From Undibacterium sp. (GTDB taxonomy: Bacteria; Pseudomonadota; Gammaproteobacteria; Burkholderiales; Burkholderiaceae_D), in the NCBI GenBank assembly GCA_030645915.1, contig JAUSNO010000028.1, positions 1-64,000 of the forward strand: a stretch of DNA of 64,000 nt, in the 5' to 3' direction. Positions 29,278 to 39,803 of the stretch are shown here, piece after piece. The notes under the pieces were generated by a model that was not told the DNA's origin, did no database searches, and saw only the letters and a program-made list of their open reading frames with translations. Positions within the stretch are counted from its first letter, which is position 1; each line of letters starts with the position of its first letter. Position numbers and translations under genes: made by a program.

Positions 29278-30489
29278 TCACTTTCGTGACTTGCCTGAAA
29301 ATACGGTCGTGAGACAGGGATTGCCACCTATAAAATAAGCCAGATCGGCAGGTCTATCTATCCGCCACGTGGCAAAATCCGCCGCCTTTCCAACTTCCAA
29401 TGTCCCGATTTCGGAGGATAATCCCAACGCTTGCGCAGCGTGACAAGTTACCCCTTGCAATGCCTCCAGGGGCGTCATCTTAAATAAAGTACACGCCATA
29501 TTCATTACGAGTAACAGGGAAGTCATCGGCGAAGTGCCGGGGTTGCAATCGGTCGCGATGGCGATGGGCACACCTGCCGCGCGTATGTCGCCCAGCGGTG
29601 GCAATTTTGTTTCACGTAAAAAATAATACGCGCCAGGCAGCAATACGGCCACCGTACCATGTTTGGCCATGGCAGTAATACCGGCATCAGACAGATACTC
29701 CAGGTGATCTGCTGACAGGCCATGATAACGCGCTGTCAGCGCAGCGCCGCCCTGATCAGACAATTGTTCGGCATGCAGCTTGACTGGCAAACCACATGCT
29801 TGCGCGGCCTGAAACACGCGTTCAGTCTGCGCTGGACTGAAACCGATTTTCTCGCAAAACACATCCACTGCATCCACCAGCTTCTCTGCTACCAGGGCAG
29901 GCAACATCTGGTGGCAAACCAGGTCGATATAATCATCCGCCCTGCCCGCATATTCTGCTGGCAGAGCATGCGCTCCCAGGAAAGTGGTCTTGACGCGCAC
30001 GGCAGAATCGCGGCCTATCTGTCTTGCAACGCGCAGGATGCGTGCTTCTGTAGTCAGATCAAGGCCATAGCCGGATTTAATTTCCAGGGTCGTCACACCC
30101 TCAGCAAGCAGATTGCGCACGCGTGGCAAACTCGCTTGCATCAGGGCGTCGTCACTGGCAGCGCGGGTGGCACGTACGGTGGCCAGGATACCGCCACCCT
30201 GGCGCGCGATTTCTTCATAGGCGATGCCATTTAATCGCGCTTCAAATTCATCGCTGCGGTTGCCGGCATACACAATGTGGGTGTGGCAGTCGATCAGGCC
30301 TGGCGTTAGCCAGCAACCTTTACCATCGTGTAGCTCAACTGTTTGTTCATGTGCTGGCAAATCTTTATGCGCGCCGAGCCAGGCGATTTTTCCATTTTTC
30401 ACCGCAATGGCGGCATCGCGGATTTCTCCATAGCCGTCAAGCATGGTGGCAAGATGGACATTAATCCAAAGGCTATCCCATTGCTGCAT
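29278..30489 (-). CDS. hutI: imidazolonepropionase
   Basis: Third step of histidine degradation: imidazolonepropionate to N-formimino-L-glutamate. An amidohydrolase of 403 residues: metal ligands in [13 protein letters not shown] near 70-80, a substrate loop with EIKSGYGLD near 140, His in [12 protein letters not shown] near 245 and Asp in [11 protein letters not shown] near 320. GAGGG precedes the ATG. The gene overlaps the end of hutD by 17 bp and is last in the hutUHDI run. Confidence 0.95.
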   Translation of the reverse strand: MQQWDSLWINVHLATMLDGYGEIRDAAIAVKNGKIAWLGAHKDLPAHEQTVELHDGKGCWLTPGLIDCHTHIVYAGNRSDEFEARLNGIAYEEIARQGGGILATVRATRAASDDALMQASLPRVRNLLAEGVTTLEIKSGYGLDLTTEARILRVARQIGRDSAVRVKTTFLGAHALPAEYAGRADDYIDLVCHQMLPALVAEKLVDAVDVFCEKIGFSPAQTERVFQAAQACGLPVKLHAEQLSDQGGAALTARYHGLSADHLEYLSDAGITAMAKHGTVAVLLPGAYYFLRETKLPPLGDIRAAGVPIAIATDCNPGTSPMTSLLLVMNMACTLFKMTPLEALQGVTCHAAQALGLSSEIGTLEVGKAADFATWRIDRPADLAYFIGGNPCLTTVFSGKSRK

Positions 30490-31099
30490 ATTTGCCCTCG
30501 CCCTGGTTTAAGAAACTGATACGCATCAGATACAAAACTGCGCCCTCTTGCGCCTTGATCCTGCACTTGATCCCAGAATGTTCGTGTTCCTCATCAAGCA
30601 TGATCAGGTCGCCTGCTTGCAGGCCACAGCCCGGCTCCAGCGAGGCATCGCCTGCCGCGCAATACAACAGGACTTGTTGCGCATCGGCAGCGTCTACATC
30701 ATGTTCGCCTGACGTCAGCCTTTGCATGAAATGCTGGCAAACGTCGCGCCTGGTCATCAGATTCAAATCAACCACAGGCCCACCGCACAGTTCGGCATGG
30801 ATGGGCGTTTCTCCAGCAAAGCGGTAAGGCAGGCTATCTGTATGCAAAGTGACGCTGGCCTTTAATTCATCCCCATCGTGGCTATGCAGAATCAGCCCCT
30901 CTCCCGACAAGATCGCCAGACTGCGGTCGATCTGCGCAAAGTGAGAAAAAGGGCCTGGCATATTGACGTGCGCCGTACTCAAGCGCCAGACGAAATCGTC
31001 CAGACTTGCCCCTTGCGGAAAAATCGCCAGCTCTGTCGTGCTGCCGCCGCCGTTTTTCCAGGGCATTGTTCTGTAGTCTTGATGAGTCCACTTAACCAT
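30473..31099 (-). CDS. hutD: HutD family protein
   Basis: A 208-residue bicupin: the N-terminal [20 protein letters not shown] and [19 protein letters not shown] motifs are HutD signatures. In Pseudomonas HutD limits overproduction of the hut enzymes, probably by binding a pathway intermediate such as formiminoglutamate. It starts 14 bp after hutH and overlaps hutI, confirming operon structure. Confidence 0.93.
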   Translation of the reverse strand: MVKWTHQDYRTMPWKNGGGSTTELAIFPQGASLDDFVWRLSTAHVNMPGPFSHFAQIDRSLAILSGEGLILHSHDGDELKASVTLHTDSLPYRFAGETPIHAELCGGPVVDLNLMTRRDVCQHFMQRLTSGEHDVDAADAQQVLLYCAAGDASLEPGCGLQAGDLIMLDEEHEHSGIKCRIKAQEGAVLYLMRISFLNQGEGKYAAMG

Positions 31100-31113
31100 A
31101 AAATCGACTTAGA

Positions 31114-32655
31114 TTATTTGAGATACAAATGTTGATACAAGGACTGGCATTGTGCGCTCAAGCTCCCTTGCAAGACCAAGTCTTTGGCTGCCGCAATATC
31201 GGGCGCAAAAAAACGGTCTTTGTCGTAGAACGCCACTTGAGCGCGCAAGACCTGATGCACGGTCGCCAGACTGGCCGAGGTTTGCAAGGGCTGGTGGAAA
31301 TCCACACCCTGCGCCGCTGCTAATAATTCTATACCAACGATGGTCGCCGTGTTGTGCGCCATCTCATGCAAACGTCGACCGGCAAAGGTCGCCATGCTGA
31401 CATGATCTTCCTGATTGGCAGAAGTCGGAATGGTATCGACACTGGCCGGATGGGCATGCGATTTATTTTCTGAAGCCAGGGCTGCGGCGGTGACATGCGC
31501 GATCATGAAGCCAGAATTCAAGCCGGAAGACGGTACCAGAAACGGTGGCAAACCGGAGATCGACGCATCAATCAGCAAGGCGATGCGGCGCTCGGAAATC
31601 GAGCCAATTTCTGCTATCGCCAAAGCCAATGTATCGGCCGCAAAAGCCACCGGTTCGGCGTGGAAGTTACCACCGGAAAGCACTTCACCGGTATCGACAA
31701 ACACCAGAGGATTATCCGTCACCGCATTGGCTTCGATCAGCAAAGTGCGCGCCGCATTATTGATGATATCGAGACAAGCGCCCATGACTTGCGGCTGGCA
31801 ACGCAGGCAATATGGATCTTGCACGCGTTCATCGTTGACCAGATGCGAGCGACGGATCTCGCTGCCCGCAAGCAAGCTGCGATAAATCTGCGCGGTAGCG
31901 ATTTGCCCGGGTTGGCCGCGCACCGCATGGATGCGCGGATCAAACGGCGCATCGCTGCCTTTGGCCGCATCGACAGCCATGGCGCCCGTGATGGTGGCAG
32001 CTTCCAGCAAACGTTCCGCCAAAAATAAACCATTCAGGGTCAATGCCGTTGACACTTGTGTGCCATTAATCAATGCCAGACCTTCTTTAGCCGCCAGCAC
32101 GACAGGCGTAATACCGGCTTTTTGCAAAGCCGTTTTAGCATCGACCAGCTTACCATCGACCCTGACATCGCCCTCGCCCATGAGGGCCAGCGTCATGTGA
32201 GATAGCGGAGCCAGATCGCCCGAAGCGCCGACCGAGCCTTTGACCGGAATTGCCGGCATGATGCCCGCGTTGTATAGCGCGATCATGCTGTCGATGACGG
32301 AAGCGCGAATGCCGGAATAGCCGCGCGCCAGACTGGCGATTTTCATCACCAGAATCAGGCGTACCACTTCATCGGAAATCAGCTCGCCAGAACCAACCGA
32401 GTGCGACAAGATTAAATTACGCTGCAACAGCTCCAGCTGCTCGTCGGGAATACGCGTCTTGGCGAGTTTGCCGAAACCCGTGTTGATGCCATACGCGGCA
32501 TCCCCTTTGGCAACGATTTTGTCGATGGTGGCGGAGGCTTGATTGATCGCGGCATAGGCAGAGGCTGCCAGCGACAAAGGCACAGCTTGCTGCCAGATCG
32601 CGCGTAAGTCGGACAGGCTGAACTGGCCCGGTTGTATCGTTAATTTTGATGTCAT
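31114..32655 (-). CDS. hutH: histidine ammonia-lyase
   Basis: First step of histidine catabolism: histidine to urocanate plus ammonia. The MIO cofactor-forming triad is Ala144-Ser145-Gly146 ([13 protein letters not shown]); [11 protein letters not shown] near 55-65 holds the catalytic tyrosine, and [13 protein letters not shown] is near 410. The start at 32655 (MTSKLT) with AAGGA about 7 nt upstream is preferred over 32670. It is separated from hutU by 108 bp containing a REP-like palindrome. Confidence 0.97.
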   Translation of the reverse strand: MTSKLTIQPGQFSLSDLRAIWQQAVPLSLAASAYAAINQASATIDKIVAKGDAAYGINTGFGKLAKTRIPDEQLELLQRNLILSHSVGSGELISDEVVRLILVMKIASLARGYSGIRASVIDSMIALYNAGIMPAIPVKGSVGASGDLAPLSHMTLALMGEGDVRVDGKLVDAKTALQKAGITPVVLAAKEGLALINGTQVSTALTLNGLFLAERLLEAATITGAMAVDAAKGSDAPFDPRIHAVRGQPGQIATAQIYRSLLAGSEIRRSHLVNDERVQDPYCLRCQPQVMGACLDIINNAARTLLIEANAVTDNPLVFVDTGEVLSGGNFHAEPVAFAADTLALAIAEIGSISERRIALLIDASISGLPPFLVPSSGLNSGFMIAHVTAAALASENKSHAHPASVDTIPTSANQEDHVSMATFAGRRLHEMAHNTATIVGIELLAAAQGVDFHQPLQTSASLATVHQVLRAQVAFYDKDRFFAPDIAAAKDLVLQGSLSAQCQSLYQHLYLK

Positions 32656-32687
32656 GGTCGTTTCCTTCAATTTTTTAAAACTGATGT

Positions 32688-32747
32688 CACAGCATCCATG
32701 CGGGTGTCAGGCCATTTTCGTGCCAGAAGGCGCATGGATAGTGCGTG
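32688..32747. repeat. REP-like imperfect palindrome, copy 4 (hutU-hutH spacer)
   Basis: The left arm is CACAGCATCCATGCGGG; the right arm on the other strand is CACGCACTATCCATGCGCC. It sits inside the hut operon, so hutU mRNA would carry a 3' hairpin ahead of hutH. Confidence 0.8.
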
Positions 32748-32763
32748 TCGTATTTTTAAAGTA

Positions 32764-34455
32764 TTACTTAATCATCGGCAAATTCAAATGATTGCGCTTG
32801 GCACAGGCAACAGCGCTCTCGTAACCGGCGTCAGCATGGCGCATCACGCCAGAGCCGCTATCGTTGACCAATACACGCGCCAGGCGCTTGGCCGCAGCAT
32901 CGGTACCATCGGCAACAATGACCATGCCGGAGTGCTGCGAATACCCCATGCCGACACCGCCACCATGATGCAAAGACACCCAGCTTGCACCACCTGCAGT
33001 ATTGAGTAAAGCGTTTAAAAGCGGCCAATCAGATACTGCATCGGTGCCATCCTTCATGCTTTCGGTTTCGCGATTTGGGCTGGCAACCGAGCCGGTATCG
33101 AGATGATCGCGACCGATGACAATCGGCGCTTTCAACTCACCATTTTTTACCATTTCGTTAAACGCCAGGCCAGCGATATGTCGCTCGCCCAGACCTAACC
33201 AGCATATGCGTGCCGGCAAACCCTGGAAGGCGATGCGTTCGCCTGCCATGTCCAGCCATTTATGCACGCCCTTATTGTCCGGGAACAGTTCCTTAATTTT
33301 CGCATCGGTCTTGCGGATATCTTCCGGATCGCCAGACAGCGCGACCCAGCGGAATGGTCCCTTGCCGTCACAGAACAAGGGGCGAATATATGCGGGAACA
33401 AAGCCGGGGAAATCAAAGGCGTTTTTCACGCCGGTATCAAACGCCACCTGGCGGATGTTATTGCCGTAATCGACAGTAGCGATACCCATCGCGTGGAAAT
33501 CGAGCATCGCCTGCACATGCACCGCGCAAGAATGCGCCGCATCGGCGGTCAGTTTTGCGTGCTGGCTGGCATCGTGCTGCGCCGCTTTCCACTGTTCTAC
33601 GGTCCAGCCTATCGGCAAGTAGCCGTTGATCAGATCGTGCGCCGAAGTCTGGTCGGTCACCAGATCGGGCTTGATGCTGCCGGCTTTGGCGCGCTTGACC
33701 AACTCTGGCAAAATCTCTGCGGCATTACCGAGCAAGGCGATAGAGATCGCCTCCTTGCGCTCACAGTGATACGCGATCAGGGCCAAGGCATCGTCCAGAT
33801 CTTTGGCTTGCTTGTCGACATAACGGGTGCGCAGGCGGAAATCGATGCTCGATTGCTGGCACTCGATGTTCAATGACACCGCACCGGCAAAACTGGCCGC
33901 CAATGGCTGGGCGCCGCCCATGCCACCGAGACCGGCAGTCAAGATCCAGCGACCGCCCCAGTCACCGCCAAAGTGCTGGCGACCGGCCTCGGCAAAGGTT
34001 TCGTAAGTGCCTTGCACAATGCCCTGGGTGCCGATATAGATCCAGCTACCCGCCGTCATCTGGCCGTACATGAACAGGCCCTTGCGGTCGAGCTCGTTAA
34101 AGTGTTCCCAGTTGGCCCACTTCGGTACCAGGTTGGAATTGGCAATCAAGACGCGTGGTGCATCTTCATGGGTTTTAAAGATACCGACCGGCTTGCCAGA
34201 TTGGATCAGCAGGGTTTCATCTTCACCCAAGTCCTTCAGGCTGACCAGGATTTGATCAAAGCAAGCCCAGTTGCGCGCGGCGCGGCCTATGCCGCCATAT
34301 ACCACCAGGTGCTTTGGGTTCTCGGCCACTTCAGGATCGAGATTATTCTGGATCATGCGGTAGGCCGCCTCGGCTACCCAAGTCTTGCAGACTTTTTCAC
34401 TGCCTCTCGGTGCGCGTATCTCGCGGCTTGCGTCCCAGCGTGGATCGTTGTTCAT
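32764..34455 (-). CDS. hutU: urocanate hydratase
   Basis: Second step of histidine degradation: urocanate to imidazolonepropionate using tightly bound NAD. It is 563 residues from the chosen start [18 protein letters not shown]; the NAD-binding [22 protein letters not shown] segment is near 155-175, the conserved active-site cysteine region [10 protein letters not shown] near 420 and [15 protein letters not shown] near 490. The open frame runs to 34599, but AGGAG 7 nt before 34455 and the family N-terminus decide the start. It is first gene of the hutUHDI operon; promoter and operator are listed separately. Confidence 0.97.
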   Translation of the reverse strand: MNNDPRWDASREIRAPRGSEKVCKTWVAEAAYRMIQNNLDPEVAENPKHLVVYGGIGRAARNWACFDQILVSLKDLGEDETLLIQSGKPVGIFKTHEDAPRVLIANSNLVPKWANWEHFNELDRKGLFMYGQMTAGSWIYIGTQGIVQGTYETFAEAGRQHFGGDWGGRWILTAGLGGMGGAQPLAASFAGAVSLNIECQQSSIDFRLRTRYVDKQAKDLDDALALIAYHCERKEAISIALLGNAAEILPELVKRAKAGSIKPDLVTDQTSAHDLINGYLPIGWTVEQWKAAQHDASQHAKLTADAAHSCAVHVQAMLDFHAMGIATVDYGNNIRQVAFDTGVKNAFDFPGFVPAYIRPLFCDGKGPFRWVALSGDPEDIRKTDAKIKELFPDNKGVHKWLDMAGERIAFQGLPARICWLGLGERHIAGLAFNEMVKNGELKAPIVIGRDHLDTGSVASPNRETESMKDGTDAVSDWPLLNALLNTAGGASWVSLHHGGGVGMGYSQHSGMVIVADGTDAAAKRLARVLVNDSGSGVMRHADAGYESAVACAKRNHLNLPMIK

Positions 34456-34520
34456 CGTTGACTCCTGCGAATGAATTGAATAAAAACCAGGCAGCGCCTG
34501 TCGGATCTTGAATGAAAAGC

Positions 34521-34549
34521 AGTTTAAGTTGTATATACAACTTTGGCAA
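34521..34549 (-). promoter_or_regulatory. hutU promoter with HutC-type operator in the spacer
   Basis: On the minus strand TTGCCA (34549-34544) and TAAACT (34526-34521) are 17 bp apart. The spacer together with the edge base is AAGTTGTATATACAACTT (34526-34543), an 18-bp perfect palindrome containing TTGTATATACAA, which resembles known HutC operators (core TGTATA-TACA). HutC, encoded at 36536, bound here would block RNA polymerase; urocanate releases HutC in characterised systems. Confidence 0.85.
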
Positions 34550-34603
34550 GCGGATTTAATAAATAAAACTGATTTTTTATTTAGCGGTATCATCGACATC
34601 TCA

Positions 34604-34637
34604 AAAAAATCTTGATGTAAATCAAGATTTTTATAAT
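34604..34637 (+). promoter_or_regulatory. FNR-type box (TTGATGTAAATCAA) and TATAAT between hutU and the taxis gene
   Basis: TTGATGTAAATCAA at 34612-34625 is a perfect match to the FNR/ANR consensus TTGAT-N4-ATCAA. It is extended by A and T runs into a hairpin-capable palindrome (34604-34632) and followed directly by TATAAT at 34632-34637. If that is the -10 of the taxis gene, the box would be centred near -25 and would repress; if another start is used it could activate. The 294-bp divergent gap 34456-34749 thus holds the hutU promoter and this site. Confidence 0.65.
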
Positions 34638-34749
34638 AAAAAAAACAAGTTTTGGCAAAACGCGGCAGGTTTTTCGTCAGTTTTTCCTTTTTTCATTAGT
34701 TACTCCGGCCAGCTGGCCGGCCCTTACTTTTTCAAAGCCGTCACTTAAC

Positions 34750-36408
34750 ATGCGTATAAATACCCCTGTCACCCATCTCGAATATGTGCTCAGAGATGGC
34801 GAATCCATCGTTTCCACTACTGATCTGCAAGGCAACATCACCTACGCCAATGCCTATTTCATCGAGGTCAGCGGCTATTCAGAAGCCGAACTGCTAGGGT
34901 CGCCGCAAAACATCTTGCGCCATCCTGATATGCCGGCAGAAGCCTTTGCCGATTTATGGACGACGATAAAAAATGGCGCGCCGTGGACAGGCATGGTAAA
35001 AAATCGCTGTAAGAACGGGGACTTTTACTGGGTGCTGGCCAACGTGACGCCCGTGATAGAAAACGGCAAGCCGGTGGGCTATATGTCGGTCAGGACCAAG
35101 CCGACCCGGGAGCAGGTCAATCAGAGCGGCAAGATCTATCAGGAAATCCGCGACGGCAACCCGAATCGACTTGAAATACGCCATGGCGCGGCAAGACAAA
35201 CCGGATTCCTTGCCAAACTGGCGGCCATACGCCACATCTCGCTGGCAAAACGCACGGCGCTCAGCCTCGGTTTTACGGCACTCACTTCATTGCTCCTGGC
35301 GGTCGCCGCATTCAGCCCTGCTTTTGCCGCCAGCGCCGAGCTGCAGCGCTCGATAGCCGGGCTGGCGCTACTCTCCACCGCAGTCACCGTGCATTTCTGG
35401 TTTTATCTCTACCAAGCTGTGATTGAACCGATCAAAACTGCCACCAAAATTACCCGCACCCTGGCGGGTGGCGACCTGACCGCCAGCATCAATACAGAAA
35501 GACATGACGACGTCGGCCGCTTGCTGCGCTCCATGCATCAACTGAACGTGAACCTGCATTCCATCATCGGCGATGTACGCAGAAATTTCGCTCACATCAG
35601 CATCGCGACCAGGGAAATAGCAGCAGGCAACATGGATTTGTCTGACCGCACAGAATCTGAAGCATCTGCGCTGGAAGAAACTGCCTCCAGTATGGAAGAG
35701 CTCGCCGCGACCGTAGAACAAAACACGGACAATGCGGTACAGGCAAATGCATTGGCCAAAAATGCCTCCGTCATCGCTGAAAAAGGCGGCGCCATCGTGT
35801 CCGATGTCGTCAGTACAATCAATGAAATCAGTACCTCCTCGAAAAAAATTGTAGATATCATCGGCATCATCGACAGCATCGCGTTCCAGACCAATATTCT
35901 GGCGCTCAATGCCGCGGTAGAGGCAGCACGCGCTGGCGAACAAGGGAGAGGCTTTGCCGTTGTCGCGACCGAAGTGCGTAATCTGGCGCAGCGTAGCGCC
36001 GCAGCCGCCAAAGAGATCACCCAGCTGATCAAGGTATCGGTGGAAAAAGTGGATGCCGGAACAGTACTTGCCGAACAGGCAGGCAAGTCGATGGGCGAAA
36101 TTATTTCGTCAATCAAACAGGTAAGCGACATCATGGGCGAGATCAGCTCAGCCTCCAGAGAGCAAAGTGACGGCATTTCTCAAGTCAACACCGCTGTAAC
36201 TCAATTAGATGAAGTGACGCAGCAAAACGCGGCCTTGGTCGAACAGGCCGCAGCCGCCACCGCCAGCCTGGAAGAGCAAACGATCAGGCTGACGCAGGCA
36301 TTGGTGGTGTTCAAGCTTAAGACACATACACCGGCAAAACCGGGGGCATTGCCCGCACGGCGACAATTAGCAGAAGCGCCCAGACTAAAGGCTATTGGCC
36401 GCTCATAG
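34750..36408 (+). CDS. Aer-like PAS energy-taxis chemoreceptor
   Basis: A 552-residue methyl-accepting chemotaxis protein without a periplasmic sensor. The N-terminal PAS domain (1-120) closely follows E. coli Aer, including STTDLQGNITYAN, RHPDMP at 57-62 (Arg57, His58, Asp60 are implicated in FAD binding in Aer) and the KNGDFYWV strand. Two hydrophobic segments at about 170-192 and 200-222 form the membrane hairpin, then HAMP and the signalling module with the hairpin tip IAFQTNILALNAAVEAARAG near 380-400. It probably reports redox state to CheA. Its place between hutU and hutC suggests taxis linked to histidine catabolism or to oxygen (FNR box). Confidence 0.92.
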   Translation: MRINTPVTHLEYVLRDGESIVSTTDLQGNITYANAYFIEVSGYSEAELLGSPQNILRHPDMPAEAFADLWTTIKNGAPWTGMVKNRCKNGDFYWVLANVTPVIENGKPVGYMSVRTKPTREQVNQSGKIYQEIRDGNPNRLEIRHGAARQTGFLAKLAAIRHISLAKRTALSLGFTALTSLLLAVAAFSPAFAASAELQRSIAGLALLSTAVTVHFWFYLYQAVIEPIKTATKITRTLAGGDLTASINTERHDDVGRLLRSMHQLNVNLHSIIGDVRRNFAHISIATREIAAGNMDLSDRTESEASALEETASSMEELAATVEQNTDNAVQANALAKNASVIAEKGGAIVSDVVSTINEISTSSKKIVDIIGIIDSIAFQTNILALNAAVEAARAGEQGRGFAVVATEVRNLAQRSAAAAKEITQLIKVSVEKVDAGTVLAEQAGKSMGEIISSIKQVSDIMGEISSASREQSDGISQVNTAVTQLDEVTQQNAALVEQAAAATASLEEQTIRLTQALVVFKLKTHTPAKPGALPARRQLAEAPRLKAIGRS

Positions 36409-36535
36409 CCGCATGAGCAACCGAGTTTAAGCATCGACTATCAGAGAATTTGCCCACTCCCGCCGTGTTACCATGCCAGCCTAAACCGTAGAAAAACATT
36501 TTTTCAATTTTTCTGCTTTTTCACTTGAGGCTTGC

Positions 36536-37285
36536 GTGGCAACCAGAGAAACTACCAATATCAATCTAGTCAATCGCGTCGCACCAACAGAAGCTGCGCC
36601 GATTTATCAGCGCATCAAAGACTACCTACTCAGGGAAATTCAATCCGGCACCTGGAAGGAAGGCGATGCCATCCCATCTGAGGCGATGCTGGCCGAGCAA
36701 TTTGGCGTTTCGCGCATGACCGTCAACCGCGCCGTACGTGAGCTCACTACCGAACAAATCCTGACGCGCATCCAGGGGTCGGGCACTTACGTGGCGCAGC
36801 ACAAATATCAGGCCACCCTGGTCGAAATTAAAAGCATCGCGGAAGAAATAAGGTCACGCGGGCATGCGCACCGCAGCGAACTGCATGAGCTCAAGGCGAT
36901 CGGCGCCAGTCAAGCGATGGCGCTACAGTTTCAGGTGAAGACCGGACATGCACTATTCCATTCTGTCATCGTCCATTTTGAAAACGACATCGCGATACAG
37001 GTAGAAGACAGATGGGTAAATTCTGAGTTAGTACCAGACTATCTGGGACAAAATTTCTCGGTCGTGACACCCAACGAATATCTGATGGCTGTCGCACCCT
37101 TGCAAGGTGTTGACTACAGCATAGAAGCGATCTTGCCACCCAGACCTATCGCTGAGATGCTGCACATTTCCAGCAAGGACGCGTGCCTGGTACTGCATAG
37201 AAAAACCCTGTCACAAGGAAAAATCGCCACCGTCGTTACCATGTGGCATCCCGGTCAACGTTACCAGTTCACTGGCAGTTTTTAA
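36536..37285 (+). CDS. hutC: histidine utilization repressor HutC (GntR family)
   Basis: A 249-residue GntR/HutC-type regulator: winged helix-turn-helix at 25-90 (IKDYLLREIQSGTWKEGDAI, SRMTVNRAVREL), then a UTRA effector domain (95-245) that binds urocanate in characterised HutC proteins. The GTG start has GAGG about 6 nt upstream. It would repress the hutU promoter through the palindrome at 34526-34543; no second HutC-like palindrome was seen before hutC itself. The stop codon TAA touches the inverted-repeat element starting at 37284. Confidence 0.94.
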   Translation: MATRETTNINLVNRVAPTEAAPIYQRIKDYLLREIQSGTWKEGDAIPSEAMLAEQFGVSRMTVNRAVRELTTEQILTRIQGSGTYVAQHKYQATLVEIKSIAEEIRSRGHAHRSELHELKAIGASQAMALQFQVKTGHALFHSVIVHFENDIAIQVEDRWVNSELVPDYLGQNFSVVTPNEYLMAVAPLQGVDYSIEAILPPRPIAEMLHISSKDACLVLHRKTLSQGKIATVVTMWHPGQRYQFTGSF

Positions 37286-37459
37286 CCCAGATTTTCCATT
37301 AGGATTTGCGCTGATGACGGATGCACTTTTCGAGATAGTTTTGACGCGAATGAGGCGCCAATAGCTAGCTATTGGCAACGAAGAGCAGCAAAAGTAGCCG
37401 AAAATGCGCCGTCAGCACGCAAATAGCACCGCAGGTGCGCCTAATGGAAAATCTGGGTT
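37284..37459. mobile_element. MITE-like inverted-repeat element A (176 bp)
   Basis: Perfect 20-bp terminal inverted repeats: AACCCAGATTTTCCATTAGG at 37284-37303 and its complement at 37440-37459. Further inward the arms stay complementary (ATTTGCG..TGACGG..TTTTCG). The centre is a perfect 20-bp palindrome GCCAATAGCTAGCTATTGGC at 37357-37376. There is no coding capacity. No clear target duplication was seen. A shortened relative lies at 40588-40633. Confidence 0.75.
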
Positions 37460-37511
37460 CAATGCGACGAGAGTTGTTTTTTAAATTTCTCTATCGTTTA
37501 ACCGACTATTC

Positions 37512-39803
37512 ATGTCGAGCAAAATCTGTAAGGTTTTTTTGATTATGTTGCCACGATCTATTTCAAACTCTTTTCTCATTTCACTTGCAGCGTTTTGCCT
37601 GATTTTTTCAGCCGACGTGTCATCGACCGAAACACTTACAGCAAAAAACGCTGAAATTATCCCTCCCAACATGGACTCCAGGCCACGTCCCAAAATTGCC
37701 TTGGTATTGTCAGGTGGTGGCGCGCGCGGCTTTGCCCATATAGGCGTGTTACGCGTTCTCAAGGAACTACGCGTTCCTGTTGATATGATTGTCGGCACCA
37801 GTATGGGCGCGGTGCTGGGCGGCGCCTATGCTGCCGGGCGCAGCGTTGAAGAACTGGCGCAGATCGTCAGCAGTACTTCATGGGACAGCGTTCTCGCTGA
37901 TCGCCCTGCCCGTGACGTGCTCGATTTCCGGCGTCGGGAAGAAGATCTGCTGCTGCCATCCAGAATAGAATTTGCTGTCACCAAATCTGGCGCTTCATTG
38001 CCGCCATCGGCTGCCGGTAACGCTGCGCTGGAACAAGCACTGACGCGTCTTTTGCCAAATGGCATGCGAAATGAGCCGGTCGACCAACTCCCGCTGCCGT
38101 TTCGTTCAGTTGCATCAGATCTCGTCACCGGTGAACTGGTTGAATTAGGGGACACCCCTTTGTTTTTAACCCTGAGGGCATCGCTGGCAGTACCCGGCGT
38201 ATTTGCCCCGGTACGCATCAATCAAAGACTGGTTGTCGATGGTGGTCTGGTGCGCAATTTGCCCATTGAGTTGGCGCACAAAATGGGCGCCGATATTGTT
38301 ATCGCAGTTAATGTAGGAACACCTCTGGCAGAAGAACGGGAACTTGGCAGTGCCATCAGCGTTGCGCAGCAAATGCTGCAAATATTGACCGAACAAAACG
38401 TACAACGCTCATTAAAAGAATTACGCAGCCAGGATATTTTGATTGCCCCCAACCTTAACGGCATCAGCTTTCTCGATTTTAGCGAACATCATCGAGCCAT
38501 AGAGGCAGGCGAATTTGCCACGCATCTACTCACGGCGCAATTAAGCAAATTAGGCATAAGTGAGACTGCCTATGCTGCACTGGAGCTGAGCAGAGTGAGT
38601 ACCGCACCAGCGCCGAATTTAGCTCTGCCGCTGGCGAAGATTGAAGTGCAAGGCACCAACTATATCAACCCTGCGACCTTGATCGCACAATCGGGCCTGA
38701 AAGTAGGCGATGTCGTCAGTGAAGATAACATACGGCTAGCCAGTAGCAAATTGTATGGCCGTGGCGATCTTGATCATGTTGAAGCAGAGATAGAAGATCA
38801 TGACGGTCAGCGTAGCGTGATGATCAAGGCAAATGAAGCCAACTGGGGCAGAAACCGCTTGCGAGTAGGCCTGGAATTAGTCAGCAACTTTAATGATAGC
38901 AATCGGTTTTCATTAGGTGCCATGCATATTGCCTCATCGCTTAACGACTGGGGTGGCGAGTTACGTACCGTGGCCAAGATAGGTTCACAGGGCCAACTCG
39001 GCACACAACTTTTTCAGCCCTTGGGTGCGGGTTCAGACTGGTACCTGGCGCCATCAATACAATATGGCGCATCTTCTTTGGACCTCTACGAAGATGGTCG
39101 AAAAAAACAACGCATCGCTTACAAAACCAGCAGTGCAACGTTCGCCGCTGGTCGCCAACTGGGTAACTGGGGCGATATTCGCATCGGCATTGACCGCAGG
39201 CTTACCAATGTCAACGCAGAAATCCCCGAGGCACCCGAGCTAGCTGCCAGAGTGTTTTTCAACACACAGTTTCTCAACTTCAGGGTTGATACCCTGGACT
39301 CTCTGGCGTTTCCCACGCGCGGGCAGCTACTTGACATCGAACTGGCGCATTTGCGCACCAAGGAAGTGACAGAACCATCGCTGCTCACGTTCTCCATGCG
39401 AGCAATGTCCGCCTTCCAGACCGGCAATTGGGCGGGGCATATCTACGGAGAATGGGCCAAATCACAACGCGGTGATGCGCCGCTACAGCTGGGTGGTTTC
39501 CTGCGCTTGTCTGGCACGCCCGTCGATTCATTATCGAATAACACCATCGCGCTAGGGCGTGTTGTGATCGCAAGGCGTATCGGCAGTATGCCGACCGCGT
39601 TGGGAGGTTCGATACGTACAGGTTTTTCGGCAGAATTAGGCGCGGGATTTAGCGCTGACGAATCGGTTAAATTCAGCAAGATAAAACAAAGCGGCAGCGC
39701 CTTCATCTCCCTTGATACGCGTTTTGGCCCACTGTATTTTGGCGCTGGAGCAACCCGTGGGATTGGCTCGTCGCTTTATCTTTTTCTTGGTCCTAGCTGG
39801 TGA
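37512..39803 (+). CDS. patatin-like phospholipase with Omp85-type barrel (PlpD-like, type Vd)
   Basis: A 763-residue exported protein. The N-terminal signal peptide is about 12-37; the patatin lipase domain (60-350) has oxyanion loop GGGARG 68-73, nucleophile Ser97 in GTSMG and Asp243 in DGG, making the Ser-Asp dyad. A single POTRA-like domain is near 375-435 (KIEVQGTNYINPATLI ... LYGRGDLD) and a beta-barrel fills 450-763, ending in phenylalanine-rich strands. This is the type Vd autotransporter layout of P. aeruginosa PlpD. Start 37512 lacks a clear RBS; Met12 (37545) gives a cleaner signal peptide. It overlaps the convergent XRE gene by 28 bp. Confidence 0.9.
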   Translation: MSSKICKVFLIMLPRSISNSFLISLAAFCLIFSADVSSTETLTAKNAEIIPPNMDSRPRPKIALVLSGGGARGFAHIGVLRVLKELRVPVDMIVGTSMGAVLGGAYAAGRSVEELAQIVSSTSWDSVLADRPARDVLDFRRREEDLLLPSRIEFAVTKSGASLPPSAAGNAALEQALTRLLPNGMRNEPVDQLPLPFRSVASDLVTGELVELGDTPLFLTLRASLAVPGVFAPVRINQRLVVDGGLVRNLPIELAHKMGADIVIAVNVGTPLAEERELGSAISVAQQMLQILTEQNVQRSLKELRSQDILIAPNLNGISFLDFSEHHRAIEAGEFATHLLTAQLSKLGISETAYAALELSRVSTAPAPNLALPLAKIEVQGTNYINPATLIAQSGLKVGDVVSEDNIRLASSKLYGRGDLDHVEAEIEDHDGQRSVMIKANEANWGRNRLRVGLELVSNFNDSNRFSLGAMHIASSLNDWGGELRTVAKIGSQGQLGTQLFQPLGAGSDWYLAPSIQYGASSLDLYEDGRKKQRIAYKTSSATFAAGRQLGNWGDIRIGIDRRLTNVNAEIPEAPELAARVFFNTQFLNFRVDTLDSLAFPTRGQLLDIELAHLRTKEVTEPSLLTFSMRAMSAFQTGNWAGHIYGEWAKSQRGDAPLQLGGFLRLSGTPVDSLSNNTIALGRVVIARRIGSMPTALGGSIRTGFSAELGAGFSADESVKFSKIKQSGSAFISLDTRFGPLYFGAGATRGIGSSLYLFLGPSW

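Noticed and set aside
33262..33876. 204-codon plus-strand frame inside hutU
   Set aside because: Antisense shadow of hutU; no RBS and no domain.
34604..34632. Intrinsic terminator between hutU and the taxis gene
   Set aside because: It lies upstream of both divergent genes where no transcript ends, and the stem is the FNR consensus with little GC.
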